From Nocardiopsis composta (GTDB lineage Bacteria > Actinomycetota > Actinomycetes > Streptosporangiales > Streptosporangiaceae): 64,000 nucleotides of DNA. Shown here piece after piece: positions 9,256 to 22,023 of the stretch; position 1 is the stretch's first letter; every line of letters begins with the position of its first letter. Under the pieces are notes generated by a model that was not told the origin of the DNA, did no database searches, and saw only the letters and a list, made by a program, of their open reading frames with translations. The DNA lies in assembly GCF_014200805.1 (NCBI RefSeq), contig NZ_JACHDB010000002.1:620001-684000 (forward strand), written 5' to 3'. A program made the position numbers and the translations under genes.

Positions 9256-10208
9256 TGTTTGGCTCACCGACACGCACCGGACCCGCGTTCGAGGCCGCCC
9301 CGCGGCCCAAGCGCATCGGAGACCTGCTCAAAGCCGGCGAACCGACATTCTCCTTCGAGTTCTTCCCGCCCAAGACCCCCGAGGGCCAGCAGCGCCTCTG
9401 GAAGGTCATCCGCGAGATCGAGGCGCTGCGGCCCTCCTTCGTCTCGGTCACCTACGGGGCGGGCGGCGGGACCCGCGACCGCACCGTGGAGATCACCGAG
9501 CGGATGGCCACCGACACCACACTGCTGCCGGTCGCCCACATGACCGCGGTGAACCACTCGGTGCGCGAGCTGCGCCACCTCATCGGCCGGTTCGCCGCCG
9601 CCGGGGTGAGCAACATGCTTGCGCTGCGCGGCGACCCGCCCGGCGACCCGCTGGGCGAGTGGGTCAAGCACCCCGAGGGCCTGGAGTACGCCGACGAGCT
9701 GGTCAGGCTGATCAAGGAGAGCGGCGACTTCTCGGTGGGCGTGGCCGCCTTCCCCTACAAGCACCCGCGCTCGGCGGACGTCGACACCGACGTCGAGTAC
9801 TTCGTGCGCAAGTGCCGGGCCGGCGCCGACTACGCCATCACCCAGATGTTCTTCGACGCCGACGAGTACCTCCGGCTGCGCGACCGGGTCGCCGCCAAGG
9901 GCTGCGACGTGCCGATCATCCCGGAGATCATGCCGGTGGTGAAGACCAGCACGATCGAGCGCTCCGAGCAGCTGTCCGGCGCCCCGTTCCCGCGCCACCT
10001 GGCCGCGGAGTTCGAGAAGGTGGCCGACGACCCCGAGGCGGTCCGCAGGCTCGGCCTGGACCAGGCGCACCGGATGTGCGAGCGGCTGCTCGACGAGGGC
10101 GCGCCGGGCATCCACTTCATCACCTTCAACCAGTCCACCGCCACCCGCGAGATCTACCAGCGGCTCGCCGGCGGCCGCCGCCCGCTAGCGGCAGCGGCGC
10201 GGCCATGA
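9255..10208 (+). CDS. metF: Methylenetetrahydrofolate reductase
   Basis: A 317-residue FAD-dependent TIM-barrel enzyme that reduces 5,10-methylene-THF to 5-methyl-THF for methionine synthesis. Seen in order: [13 protein letters not shown] with the catalytic glutamate region, [40 protein letters not shown] (FAD/folate loop), [26 protein letters not shown] and PIIPEIMPV, ending in [16 protein letters not shown]. The open frame runs upstream to 9177, but ATG 9255 matches the family start and follows a -10 box directly. Its last 83 bases lie opposite the 3' end of the GNAT frame. Confidence 0.94.
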   Translation: MFGSPTRTGPAFEAAPRPKRIGDLLKAGEPTFSFEFFPPKTPEGQQRLWKVIREIEALRPSFVSVTYGAGGGTRDRTVEITERMATDTTLLPVAHMTAVNHSVRELRHLIGRFAAAGVSNMLALRGDPPGDPLGEWVKHPEGLEYADELVRLIKESGDFSVGVAAFPYKHPRSADVDTDVEYFVRKCRAGADYAITQMFFDADEYLRLRDRVAAKGCDVPIIPEIMPVVKTSTIERSEQLSGAPFPRHLAAEFEKVADDPEAVRRLGLDQAHRMCERLLDEGAPGIHFITFNQSTATREIYQRLAGGRRPLAAAARP

Positions 10209-10734
10209 TCGCGAACGGGCGGTCCGGGCTGCCGGGGAAGGCGAACTCCGGCAGCACGTCGGCGAACCCGCACGAGGCGTAGAGCCGCCGTGCGACGGTC
10301 GGCCCGACCGGAGTGGACAGCACCGCGGTGCGCTCCGGCCGGGCCTGGGCCAACCGCTCCAGCAGCCTGCGCCCGGCGCCCCGCCCCTGGTAGACCGGGT
10401 GCACGTGCACCTCGGCGATCTCGAAGGAGTCGGTGAACCAGCGGCGCAGCGCGTCGGGGTCGGACCGCTTCAGCTCGGCGGTGACCACGTCGTGCCACCA
10501 CTGCCCGGAGCGGCCCTGGAAGCCGTAGGCGAAGCCCGCCGCTCCGCCGTCGGGGGCGAGGGCCAGCACCGACCGGAACCGCGGGTAGCGGGAGTGCTGC
10601 TCCATGATGCTGCGCCGACCGGGGAGCTGCCCGGGGGCCGGGTCCATCGCCGCGGTGTAGACCTCCAGCAGCGCCGGCAGGGCGTGGACGAAGGAGGGAG
10701 CGGCCAGCTCCCGCAGCTCGATGTCGGTGCCCAC
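10126..10734 (-). CDS. GNAT N-acetyltransferase
   Basis: A 202-residue acetyl-CoA-dependent acyltransferase. The acetyl-CoA-binding motif is [18 protein letters not shown] in the middle of the protein, preceded by EIAEVH and followed by [11 protein letters not shown], the usual GNAT strand-helix order. The substrate is unknown. Start is GTG 10734; TAGGGT on the minus strand lies six bases upstream (10746-10741), so the mRNA may be leaderless. The C-terminus is Arg-rich and overlaps the metF 3' coding end in antisense for 83 bp; it may be an extension gained by loss of an earlier stop. Confidence 0.82.
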   Translation of the reverse strand: MGTDIELRELAAPSFVHALPALLEVYTAAMDPAPGQLPGRRSIMEQHSRYPRFRSVLALAPDGGAAGFAYGFQGRSGQWWHDVVTAELKRSDPDALRRWFTDSFEIAEVHVHPVYQGRGAGRRLLERLAQARPERTAVLSTPVGPTVARRLYASCGFADVLPEFAFPGSPDRPFAIMAAPLPLAGGGRRRAAGRSRGWRWTG

Positions 10735-11180
10735 TCCGTCACCCTACGCCCCGGGGGCGCCGCCGGCGGGAGGCCGGCGCGGCCCGGCGCGCTGTGCGCC
10801 CTCCTTGACGGAGAGTGCCGGGCTGGGGTTAACTGGGCCTTGTTCGTACACCAGTTCGAACCGGGTGGGCGGAGGTCTCCGAACGTCCCGAGGCGGTGTG
10901 GAACACGTGTCCGGGCGCTGCCCCCGTGGCGTCCGGATGCCGGCGGTCGGGCGGAGGAGGGGAAGCCTCTTGCCCGGCCGCCCCCCTGTGCGGCGCAGCC
11001 GGGAGCACCCCGCCGCCCTGCGGGCGCGGGGCCTTCCGCTCCGCACCGCCGGGCGCGCGACCGCGCGCCGGTGCGAGCGCGGGCGGGCCCCTCGTCGTTC
11101 CCGGGCGCGCCCGGCCCCTGGGGCAGGGGAGCCGGGAGCGGGCGGAGACGGGCCCCGCGGGCCGGTGTTGCGGAGCGCTG
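10735..11180. other. Intergenic gap upstream of GNAT, downstream of bldD
   Basis: No credible gene. The most ordered part is AACTGG (10831-10836) and CCAGTT (10851-10856), a 6-bp inverted repeat within a slightly AT-richer patch containing repeated GTTCG words. The rest is GC-rich and featureless to me. Confidence 0.45.
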
Positions 11181-11675
11181 CTAGAAGGCGTCCACGGCGC
11201 GGCGGGCCTCAGGGTCGAGCACGCCCCAGTTGATCAGCTCCTCGGTGAGGTCGCCGGGCGAGCGGTCGTAGATGACCGCCAGCGACCGCAGGTCCTCCTG
11301 GCGGATGGAGAGCACTCGCCCGTTGTAGTCGCCGCGCTGGCTCTGGATGGTGGCCACGTAGCGTGCCAGCGGCCCGGCCTTCTCCTGGGGCAGCTGCTGC
11401 ATCCGCTCCAGGTCGATGACCAGCTTCGGCGTCGGCCCCAGCGGCGTCGGGGCGGCGCCCCCGGGCAGCAGCTCCGACATCGGGACGCCGTAGAAGTCCG
11501 CCAGCTCGGCGAGCTTCTGGACGGTCACCGCGCGGTCGCCGCGTTCGTAGGAGCCCACCACGACGGCCTTCCAGCGGCCGTGGGACTTCTCTTCCACCCC
11601 GTGCAGGGAGAGCCCCTGCTGGGTGCGGATGGCGCGCAGTCGCGCGCCGAGGGACTTCGCGTATTCGGATGGCAT
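11181..11675 (-). CDS. bldD: Developmental regulator BldD
   Basis: A 164-residue global repressor of sporulation genes in actinomycetes. The N-terminal XRE-type helix-turn-helix (LRAIRTQQGLSLHGVEEKS...VVVGSYERGDRAV) and the C-terminal domain are almost identical to Streptomyces BldD. The C-domain shows both halves of the cyclic-di-GMP signature RxD-X8-RxxD: R114-G-D116, eight residues, R125-Q-E-D128, at the same numbers as in S. coelicolor. This means the second-messenger switch that dimerises BldD should work here. It lies divergent from pyrR, the conserved position in Streptomyces. A BldD-like half-palindrome lies in its upstream region. Confidence 0.96.
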   Translation of the reverse strand: MPSEYAKSLGARLRAIRTQQGLSLHGVEEKSHGRWKAVVVGSYERGDRAVTVQKLAELADFYGVPMSELLPGGAAPTPLGPTPKLVIDLERMQQLPQEKAGPLARYVATIQSQRGDYNGRVLSIRQEDLRSLAVIYDRSPGDLTEELINWGVLDPEARRAVDAF

Positions 11676-11804
11676 TTCTTCGTCGCTCCCCGGCCGTGAG
11701 GTGGCTGGTGCGGGGCCTGCTGCCCCGGGGGCGATACCCCGGCCGCCGCGGCCCCGCGCCGTGCGTCGCTACGGGGGGCACGGCGCGGCTCCAGCCCATT
11801 TTGG

Positions 11805-11823
11805 TTACGGACAGTGACCGTAA
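11805..11823. promoter_or_regulatory. Inverted repeat, possible BldD autoregulatory site
   Basis: TTACGG-N7-CCGTAA is a perfect 6-bp inverted repeat 130 bp upstream of bldD. Read on the minus strand, bases 11817-11805 (TCACTGTCCGTAA) match 11 of 13 positions of the published BldD box TNACNCWGNGTNA. BldD is known to bind its own promoter in Streptomyces. Confidence 0.45.
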
Positions 11824-11886
11824 GGCCGTGGCCGCGCCAGGTCAAGCCGTTGGGCGGAAACGCGACGATTCAGTGGCCAAACCGTG

Positions 11887-11911
11887 CGTAAGTGAGAGGT
11901 CTCTCATTACG
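11887..11911. promoter_or_regulatory. Long near-perfect palindrome in bldD-pyrR region
   Basis: CGTAA-g-TGAGAG-gt-CTCTCA-TTACG: 11-bp arms with one bulged G and a 2-nt centre. It lies in the AT-richer middle of the 511-bp divergent region between bldD and pyrR. It could be an operator or a transcribed hairpin; the binding protein is unknown. Confidence 0.5.
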
Positions 11912-12123
11912 GGCCGTCGCGCCCGCGCGCGAGGGGGTCGAGGGTACGGAAAGCCCGTAACCGCCGGAAGTTTCACATTTCTCCACCGGGCGAACCCTCC
12001 GATTCTCGGCGAACCGGACGCTGTGTGCCCGATTGCTGTCAAGGGGTCAATGTATGACGAGAGTCACAATAAGCCGATGTTTGCCGGGGAGGCGTGAGCG
12101 GCCCGACGGGGCGCCGCTGGTAG

Positions 12124-12863
<740 letters not shown>

Positions 12864-12864
<1 letters not shown>

Positions 12865-13793
12865 TGCGCCACCTGCTCTCCACGGCCGACCTCGGCCACG
12901 ACGAGGCCGTCCTGATCCTGGACACCGCGCGCGAGCTCGCCCAGATCGGCGAGCGGTCCGTGAAGAAGCTGCCCACCCTGCGCGGGCGCACCGTGGTCAA
13001 CCTCTTCTACGAGGACTCCACCCGCACCCGGACCTCCTTCGAGCTGGCCGCCAAGCGGCTCTCCGCCGACGTCATCAACTTCTCCGCCAAGGGGTCCAGC
13101 GTCGCCAAGGGCGAGAGCCTCAAGGACACCGCGCTGACCCTGCAGGCGATGGGCGCCGACGGCGTCGTCGTCCGGCACGGCGCCTCCGGCGCGGCGCACC
13201 GGCTGGCCAACTGGGTCGACGGCTCGGTGGTCAACGCCGGCGACGGCACCCACGAGCACCCCACCCAGGCGCTGCTGGACGCCTACACCATGCGCGAGCG
13301 GATGGGCCGGCTGGCCGGGCTGCGCGTGGCCATCGTCGGCGACGTGCTGCACAGCCGGGTGGCCCGGTCCAACGTGCTGCTGCTGCACACGCTGGGCGCC
13401 GAGGTCACCCTGGTCGCCCCGCCCACCCTGGTCCCGGTCTCCGTGGGAACCTGGCCCTGCCAGGTCTCCTACGACCTCGACGAGGTGCTGCCCAAGAGCG
13501 ACGTGGTGATGATGCTCCGGGTGCAGGCCGAGCGGATGAACGAGGCGTTCTTCCCCACCGCGCGCGAGTACAGCCGGCGCTACGGGCTGGACCGGGACCG
13601 GTTCGCGCTGATGGGCGAGGACGCCATCGTGATGCACCCCGGCCCGATGGTCCGCGGGATGGAGATCTCCGCGGAGGTCGCCGACTCCCCGCGGGCCACC
13701 GTCACCCGCCAGGTCGCCAACGGCGTCAGCGTCCGGATGGCCGTGCTCTACCTGCTCCTCGGCGGCTCCGAGCCGGCCATCGGGCAGCGCTAG
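12864..13793 (+). CDS. pyrB: Aspartate carbamoyltransferase, catalytic chain
   Basis: A 309-residue enzyme making carbamoyl-aspartate, the second step of UMP synthesis. The carbamoyl-phosphate loop [19 protein letters not shown], the 80s loop [37 protein letters not shown] and the aspartate-binding LRVQAERM are all present, ending in [11 protein letters not shown]. No pyrI regulatory chain is nearby, so this is the unregulated trimer type. It is translationally coupled to pyrR. A 111-bp spacer with a strong hairpin separates it from pyrC, unlike the usual overlap of these two genes. Confidence 0.96.
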
Positions 13794-13846
13794 CGCGACA
13801 CGGGGCGCAGGCGGCCGCCGGGGCGCGGCCGCAGCAGACTTCCGCA

Positions 13847-13880
13847 CGGTGCCGCGGGTCGGCGTGCCCGGACGGCACCG
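13847..13880 (+). other. Intercistronic hairpin pyrB-pyrC
   Basis: CGGTGCCG-CGGG, 8-nt loop, CCCG-ga-CGGCACCG gives a 12-bp stem with a 2-nt bulge. It ends a few bases before the pyrC ribosome-binding site (AAGGGA near 13889), so it could affect pyrC expression or mRNA processing. Confidence 0.5.
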
Positions 13881-13904
13881 AAGGACGAAGGGAAATAGCG
13901 GGCA

Positions 13905-15224
13905 ATGCCCAATGAGAACGAGAGCGGCGGCACGGAGCACCTGATCCGGGGGGCTCGGCCGCTCGGCGGGGAAGCGGCCGACATCCTGGTCCGCGGCGGT
14001 GAGATCGCCGCCGTCGGCCCGCAGGCCGCCGCGCAGGCCGGCGCATCGGCGCGCACCGTGGACGCGGACGGCATGATCGCCCTGCCGGGCCTGGTCGACC
14101 TGCACACCCACCTGCGCGAGCCCGGCCGGGAGGACGCCGAGACGGTGGCCAGCGGCTGCCGCTCGGCCGCGATGGGCGGCTTCACCGCCGTGCACGCCAT
14201 GGCCAACACCGACCCGGTCGCCGACACCGCCGGCGTGGTCGAGCAGGTGTGGCGGCTGGGCCGCGACTCCGGCCGCTGCGACGTGCGCCCGGTCGGCGCG
14301 GTCACCCGCGGCCTGGCCGGCGAGCGCCTCGCCGAGCTGGGCGCGATGGCCGACTCGGTGGCCCGGGTGCGGGTCTTCTCCGACGACGGCATGTGCGTCT
14401 CCGACCCGCTGCTGATGCGGCGCGCGCTGGAGTACGTCAAGGCCTTCGACGGGGTGGTCGCCCAGCACGCCCAGGACCCGCGGCTCACCCAGGGCGCGCA
14501 GATGAACGAGGGCGAGGTCTCCGACCGGCTCGGCCTGGCCGGCTGGCCCGCGGTCGCCGAGGAGGCGGTCATCGCCCGGGACTGCCTGCTCGCCGAGCAC
14601 GTCGGCTCCCGGCTGCACGTCTGCCACGTCTCCACCAAGGGCTCGGTGGAGATCATCCGCTGGGCCAAGCAGCGCGGCTGCGACGTCACCGCCGAGGTGA
14701 CCCCGCACCACCTGCTGCTCACCGACGACCTGGTGGAGGGGTACGACCCGATCTACAAGGTCAACCCGCCGCTGCGCACCGCCGCCGACGTGCACGCGCT
14801 GCGCGAAGGGCTGGCCGACGGCACGATCGACTGCGTGGCCACCGACCACGCCCCGCACCCGATCGAGGCCAAGGAGACCGAATGGGCCAACGCGGCCATG
14901 GGCATGCTCGGCCTGGAGACCGCGCTCTCCGTGGTCCAGCACACCATGGTCGACACCGGCCTGCTCGACTGGGCGGCGGTCGCCGACCGGATGTCGGCCG
15001 CGCCCGCCCGGATCGGCCGCCTCACCGGGCACGGCCGGCCGCTGGCCGCCGGCGAGCCCGCCAACATCGCGCTCTACGACGCCTCCGCCGAGCGGGTGGT
15101 CGACCCCGCGGCCATGGAGTCCAAGAGCACCAACAGCCCGTATCGGGGCATGCGCCTGCCGGGACGCGTCACCGGCACGTTCCTGCGCGGCGTCCCGACG
15201 GTCCTCGATGGGAAGATCCAGTGA
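13905..15224 (+). CDS. pyrC: Dihydroorotase
   Basis: A 439-residue zinc amidohydrolase closing carbamoyl-aspartate to dihydroorotate. Metal ligands are seen in [15 protein letters not shown], the bridging lysine/histidine region in the CHVSTKGS and VTPHHL segments, and the catalytic aspartate in [10 protein letters not shown]. This is the class I (multifunctional-enzyme-like) type usual in Gram-positive bacteria. ATG 13905 is preceded by AAGGGA. The stop overlaps the carA start (GTGA). Its position third in the operon is conserved in actinobacteria. Confidence 0.96.
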   Translation: MPNENESGGTEHLIRGARPLGGEAADILVRGGEIAAVGPQAAAQAGASARTVDADGMIALPGLVDLHTHLREPGREDAETVASGCRSAAMGGFTAVHAMANTDPVADTAGVVEQVWRLGRDSGRCDVRPVGAVTRGLAGERLAELGAMADSVARVRVFSDDGMCVSDPLLMRRALEYVKAFDGVVAQHAQDPRLTQGAQMNEGEVSDRLGLAGWPAVAEEAVIARDCLLAEHVGSRLHVCHVSTKGSVEIIRWAKQRGCDVTAEVTPHHLLLTDDLVEGYDPIYKVNPPLRTAADVHALREGLADGTIDCVATDHAPHPIEAKETEWANAAMGMLGLETALSVVQHTMVDTGLLDWAAVADRMSAAPARIGRLTGHGRPLAAGEPANIALYDASAERVVDPAAMESKSTNSPYRGMRLPGRVTGTFLRGVPTVLDGKIQ

Positions 15225-16399
15225 CTGCACAACCGACCGGTCCCGAAACCGTCCCGGCCACGCTGGTGCTGGAGGACGGCCGCGTCTTCCGCGGCCGCTC
15301 CTTCGGCGCGCGCGGCGAGACCTTCGGCGAGATCGTCTTCAACACCGGCATGACCGGCTACCAGGAGACGCTGACCGACCCGTCCTACCACCGCCAGATC
15401 GTCACCATGACGGCGCCGCACATCGGCAACACCGGGGTGAACGACGACGACCCCGAGTCCGGCCGCATCTGGGTGGCCGGCTACGTGGTGCGCGAGCCCG
15501 CGCGGGTCCCGTCCAACTGGCGCGCCCAGCGCACCCTCGACGAGGAGCTGCGCCGCCAGGGCGTGGTGGGCATCGCCGTCGACGGCACCCGGGCGCTCAC
15601 CCGGCACCTGCGCGACCGGGGTGCGATGCGCGCGGTGATCAGCACCGAGGAGCACGACCCGGCCCGGCTGCTGGAGAAGGTCGCCGCCTCGCCGAAGATG
15701 ACCGGGGCCGACCTGTCCGGCGAGGTCACCACCGCCGAGCCGTACACCGTGCGGCCGCCGGAGGGCGTGCCGGTCCGGTTCACCGTCGCAGCGGTCGACC
15801 TGGGCATCAAGGCGATGACCCCGCAGCGGCTGGCCGAGCGGGGCTGCGAGGTCACCGTGCTGCCGGGCACCGCCACCGCCGAGGAGATCCTGGCGCTCGG
15901 CACCGACGGGGTGTTCTTCAGCAACGGCCCCGGCGACCCGGCCACCGCGGACGCCAGCGTCGAGGCGCTGCGCGCCGTGCTGGAGGCCCGCAAGCCGTTC
16001 TTCGGCATCTGCTTCGGCAACCAGATCCTCGGCCGCGCGCTCGGGCTGGGCACCTTCAAGCTCCGGTTCGGCCACCGCGGGGTGAACCAGCCGGTGCAGG
16101 ACGTGCACACCAAGCGGGTCCACATCACCAGCCACAACCACGGCTTCGCGGTCGACGCCCCCACCGACGGGCCGTTCGACACCCCGTTCGGCCGCGCCGA
16201 GGTCAGCCACGTCGACCTCAACGACGGGGTGGTCGAGGGGCTGCGGCTGCTCGACCGGCCGGCGTTCAGCGTCCAGTACCACCCCGAGGCAGCCGCCGGC
16301 CCGCACGACGCCGCCGACCTGTTCGACGCGTTCTGCGACCTGATGGAGGCCGAGCGGGCCTCCGCGGGCGCCCCGCAGACCAACCGGCACGATCAGTAG
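15221..16399 (+). CDS. carA: Carbamoyl-phosphate synthase, glutamine (small) subunit
   Basis: A 392-residue subunit that hydrolyses glutamine and passes ammonia to CarB. The N-terminal half begins [20 protein letters not shown] with [10 protein letters not shown]; the C-terminal half is a class I glutamine amidotransferase with the nucleophile in GICFGNQ, and histidine-glutamate in SVQYHPEA. The HNHGFAV segment is also typical. Start is GTG 15221, overlapping the pyrC stop by four bases. An eight-base gap separates it from carB. Confidence 0.96.
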   Translation: MTAQPTGPETVPATLVLEDGRVFRGRSFGARGETFGEIVFNTGMTGYQETLTDPSYHRQIVTMTAPHIGNTGVNDDDPESGRIWVAGYVVREPARVPSNWRAQRTLDEELRRQGVVGIAVDGTRALTRHLRDRGAMRAVISTEEHDPARLLEKVAASPKMTGADLSGEVTTAEPYTVRPPEGVPVRFTVAAVDLGIKAMTPQRLAERGCEVTVLPGTATAEEILALGTDGVFFSNGPGDPATADASVEALRAVLEARKPFFGICFGNQILGRALGLGTFKLRFGHRGVNQPVQDVHTKRVHITSHNHGFAVDAPTDGPFDTPFGRAEVSHVDLNDGVVEGLRLLDRPAFSVQYHPEAAAGPHDAADLFDAFCDLMEAERASAGAPQTNRHDQ

Positions 16400-16407
16400 A
16401 GGGAACC

Positions 16408-19710
<3,303 letters not shown>

Positions 19711-19722
19711 CCGGCCGGTAAG

Positions 19723-19771
19723 GGGCCCGGCGGGCCGGCGGGGATCCGATCCCCGCCGGCCCGCCGGGCCC
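19723..19771 (+). terminator. 24-bp perfect stem between carB and pyrK
   Basis: Bases 19723-19746 and 19748-19771 are exact reverse complements with a single base between them. There is no following U run. Because pyrK, pyrD and pyrF continue on the same strand without an obvious new promoter, it is more likely a partial terminator or an RNA processing/stability element than a full stop. Confidence 0.6.
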
Positions 19772-19779
19772 GCCCCAGT

Positions 19780-19796
19780 GTTGCAGTGAGGCAGGA
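19780..19796 (+). promoter_or_regulatory. Second PyrR-like recognition core before pyrK
   Basis: CAGTGAGGCAGG (19784-19795) is identical to 12159-12170 in the pyrR leader. With the preceding TG it matches the PyrR loop consensus UCCNGNGAGG at 9 of 10 positions. It overlaps the only ribosome-binding-site-like bases of pyrK. The CCUG/CAGG closing stem of the pyrR site is missing, so binding is uncertain. Confidence 0.4.
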
Positions 19797-19804
19797 CGAC
19801 AAGG

Positions 19805-20707
19805 TTGAGCGACTTCGGTCCGTTGCAGATGCGCTGCCCGGTGCTGACCGTGCGGAGGGTGGACGCCTACTACGCGATCACCGTGGTCGCCCCGGGCATC
19901 GCCGAGCGCTTCCGGGCCGGGCAGTTCGTCGCCGCCGCGGTCGGCGGCGAGCAGTCCAGCATGCTGCTGCGCCGGCCGTTCGCGGTGCACGACGTCAAAC
20001 CGGACTACGGCGGCACCGTGGAGTTCCTGTTCTCGGTGCGCGGCGCGGGCACCGCCTGGCTCGCCGAGCGCCGCTCCAGGGACCTGCTCGACCTGGTCGG
20101 CCCGCTGGGCCGGCCCTTCCCGCTGCCCCGCGACCCGGTCAACTGCGTGCTGGTGGGCGGCGGCTCGGGAAGCGCCCCGCTGTTCCCGCTGGCGCACGCG
20201 CTGCGCCGCCGCGGCTGCCGGGTCGACGTGGTGCTCGGCGGCGCCTCGGCGGACCGGGTGTTCAGCGCGATCACCGCGCGCCGCATCGCCGAGACCGCCA
20301 CCTTCACCACCGACGACGGCTCCTTCGGGGTGCGCGGCCCGGTCACCGCGCCGCTGGGCCGGGTCATCGAGGAGGCCCGCTCCGACGTGGTCTACGCCTG
20401 CGGTCCGATGCCGATGCTGCGCGAGGCCACCGCGGTCGCCGCCGAGCACGGCATCCCGATCCAGGCGGTGGTGGAGGAGACGATGGCCTGCGGCACCGGG
20501 GTCTGCATGGCCTGCGTCGTCCCGGTCGCGGGGGAGGACGGCATCACCCGGATGGTGCGCGCCTGCGTGGACGGCCCGGTCTTCCGCGGCGAGCGGGTGC
20601 GCTTCGACGACGTCGGCACCATCCCCTTCGACGCGCTGGGCGCCCCGGGGTGGAAGCCGGCGGCGGAGAGCGCCGTGGTGGACCCGGCCGACCGCGAGGC
20701 CGGATGA
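19805..20707 (+). CDS. pyrK: Dihydroorotate dehydrogenase electron-transfer subunit
   Basis: A 300-residue ferredoxin-reductase-like protein carrying FAD and a 2Fe-2S cluster, passing electrons from PyrD to NAD. The FAD-binding RRPFAVHD, the NAD-binding VLVGGGSGSAPLFPLAHAL, YACGPMPMLREA and the C-terminal cluster cysteines in ACGTGVCMACVVPV plus a fourth in RACVDGPVF are all present. Start is TTG 19805; an in-frame ATG at 19829 lacks a ribosome-binding site and would cut the first strand. Fifty bases before pyrD, its partner. A PyrR-like core overlaps its translation start. Confidence 0.92.
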   Translation: MSDFGPLQMRCPVLTVRRVDAYYAITVVAPGIAERFRAGQFVAAAVGGEQSSMLLRRPFAVHDVKPDYGGTVEFLFSVRGAGTAWLAERRSRDLLDLVGPLGRPFPLPRDPVNCVLVGGGSGSAPLFPLAHALRRRGCRVDVVLGGASADRVFSAITARRIAETATFTTDDGSFGVRGPVTAPLGRVIEEARSDVVYACGPMPMLREATAVAAEHGIPIQAVVEETMACGTGVCMACVVPVAGEDGITRMVRACVDGPVFRGERVRFDDVGTIPFDALGAPGWKPAAESAVVDPADREAG

Positions 20708-20757
20708 GCGCGCCCGCCCGGCGGTCCGGGACGGCGCTGGGATAGCGAGGAGGACCG

Positions 20758-21723
20758 ATGAGCACCGACCTGCGGGTCCGGCTCAAGGACGTGGAGTTGG
20801 CCAACCCGGTGCTCGCCGCGGCGGGCTGCGCCGGGACCGGCCGGGAGCTGGCCCAGTTCTTCGACCTGTCCGGGATCGGCGCGCTGATCACCAAGTCGGT
20901 GACGATGGAGCCGCGGGCCGGCCACCCGGCGCCGCGGATCGCCGAGACGCCGAGCGGGATGCTCAGCGCCACCGGCCTGCAGGGGCCGGGGATCGAGGTC
21001 TTCCTCCAGCGCGACCTGCCCTGGCTGCTCTCCCGCGGGGCCCGGGTCGGCGTCTCGCTGGCCGGCGGCGGGGCCGCCGAGTACGGCGAGCTGGCGCGGC
21101 GGCTCTCCGAGGCGTCCGGGGTCTCCTTCGTCGAGGTCAACCTCTCCTGCCCGAACCCCTCCGACCAGGGCCGGCACTTCACCGACGACCCGCGGGAGGC
21201 CGCCCGGGTGGTGCACGCGGTCCGCTCGCACACCCGCTCCGACATCCCGGTCTTCGCCAAGCTGGCCGCCGACGTGCCCGACCCGGTGGAGCTGGCCGAG
21301 GCCTGCGCGCAGGCCCGGGCGGACGGCCTGTCGCTGATCAACACGGTGCGCGGGATGGCGATCGACCCGCGCACGCTCCGCCCGGCGGTGGCCGGCGGCA
21401 TGGGCGGGGTCTCCGGCCCGGCGATCCGCCCGATCGCGGTGGGCTGCGTGCACCGGGTGCACGCGGCCCTGCCCGAGCTGCCGATCATCGGCAGCGGCGG
21501 GGTGCGCACCGGGGGCGACGTCCTGGAATTCCTGGCCGCGGGCGCATCGGCGGTCGCGGTGGGGACGGTGACCTTCCACGACCCCTCGGCCTGCGTGCGC
21601 ATCGTCCGGGAGCTGGAGGAGGCGCTCGCCGAGCACGGCGTGGACCGGGTCCGCGACGTGGTCGGCGCCGCGCACCGCCCGCTCGGCGCGGCGGCCGGCG
21701 CGGGACCGCTCCCGCGCGGCTGA
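20758..21723 (+). CDS. pyrD: Dihydroorotate dehydrogenase, class 1B catalytic subunit
   Basis: A 321-residue FMN TIM-barrel enzyme oxidising dihydroorotate to orotate. NPVLAAAGCAGTG opens the barrel; the catalytic cysteine lies in EVNLSCPNPSDQG, as in class 1B rather than the serine of class 2; FAKLAADV, LINTVRGMAID and GSGGVRTGGDVLEFLAAGASAVAVGT bind FMN. The adjacent pyrK confirms the NAD-linked heterotetramer. This contrasts with mycobacteria and Streptomyces species that use a quinone-linked class 2 enzyme. ATG 20758 follows GCGAGGAGG. Confidence 0.94.
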   Translation: MSTDLRVRLKDVELANPVLAAAGCAGTGRELAQFFDLSGIGALITKSVTMEPRAGHPAPRIAETPSGMLSATGLQGPGIEVFLQRDLPWLLSRGARVGVSLAGGGAAEYGELARRLSEASGVSFVEVNLSCPNPSDQGRHFTDDPREAARVVHAVRSHTRSDIPVFAKLAADVPDPVELAEACAQARADGLSLINTVRGMAIDPRTLRPAVAGGMGGVSGPAIRPIAVGCVHRVHAALPELPIIGSGGVRTGGDVLEFLAAGASAVAVGTVTFHDPSACVRIVRELEEALAEHGVDRVRDVVGAAHRPLGAAAGAGPLPRG

Positions 21724-22023
21724 GCACGGGGTTCGCCCGCCCGGACGGAAGGGCGGCCGACTCCGTGAGACAGCCTGTGGCGGCGCGGACACGCGTCCGC
21801 GTCGCAGGTGTGCCGCCGGCGGCTCCCGAGGCCGCTGGGGCCGTTTGAGGGCCGGGCAGGCACGTCGTGCCCCCGACGGGCGCGACGTGCATGAACCGGC
21901 CGATGCAGGGAACCTGCACGGTGCAGTGGACCAGGTCGCCGCGCCGCCCGTGCGGTTCGCCCTCCCGCAGCCGCCCGGCTGCGGGGGATCCCCGCTCAGT
22001 TCCGCTCACGAAGGAGAAGGATC
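21724..22023 (+). other. pyrD-pyrF intercistronic region
   Basis: 300 bp without a gene. Short inverted repeats are present, including GCGGAC-N4-GTCCGC near 21783 and CTGCAC-G-GTGCAG at 21914-21926. It ends in the pyrF ribosome-binding site GAAGGAGAAGG. I see no clear promoter. Confidence 0.45.

Noticed and set aside
12055-12066. TGAC-N4-GTCA as a BldD box near pyrR
   Set aside because: It is one base short of the BldD consensus spacing; too weak to call.
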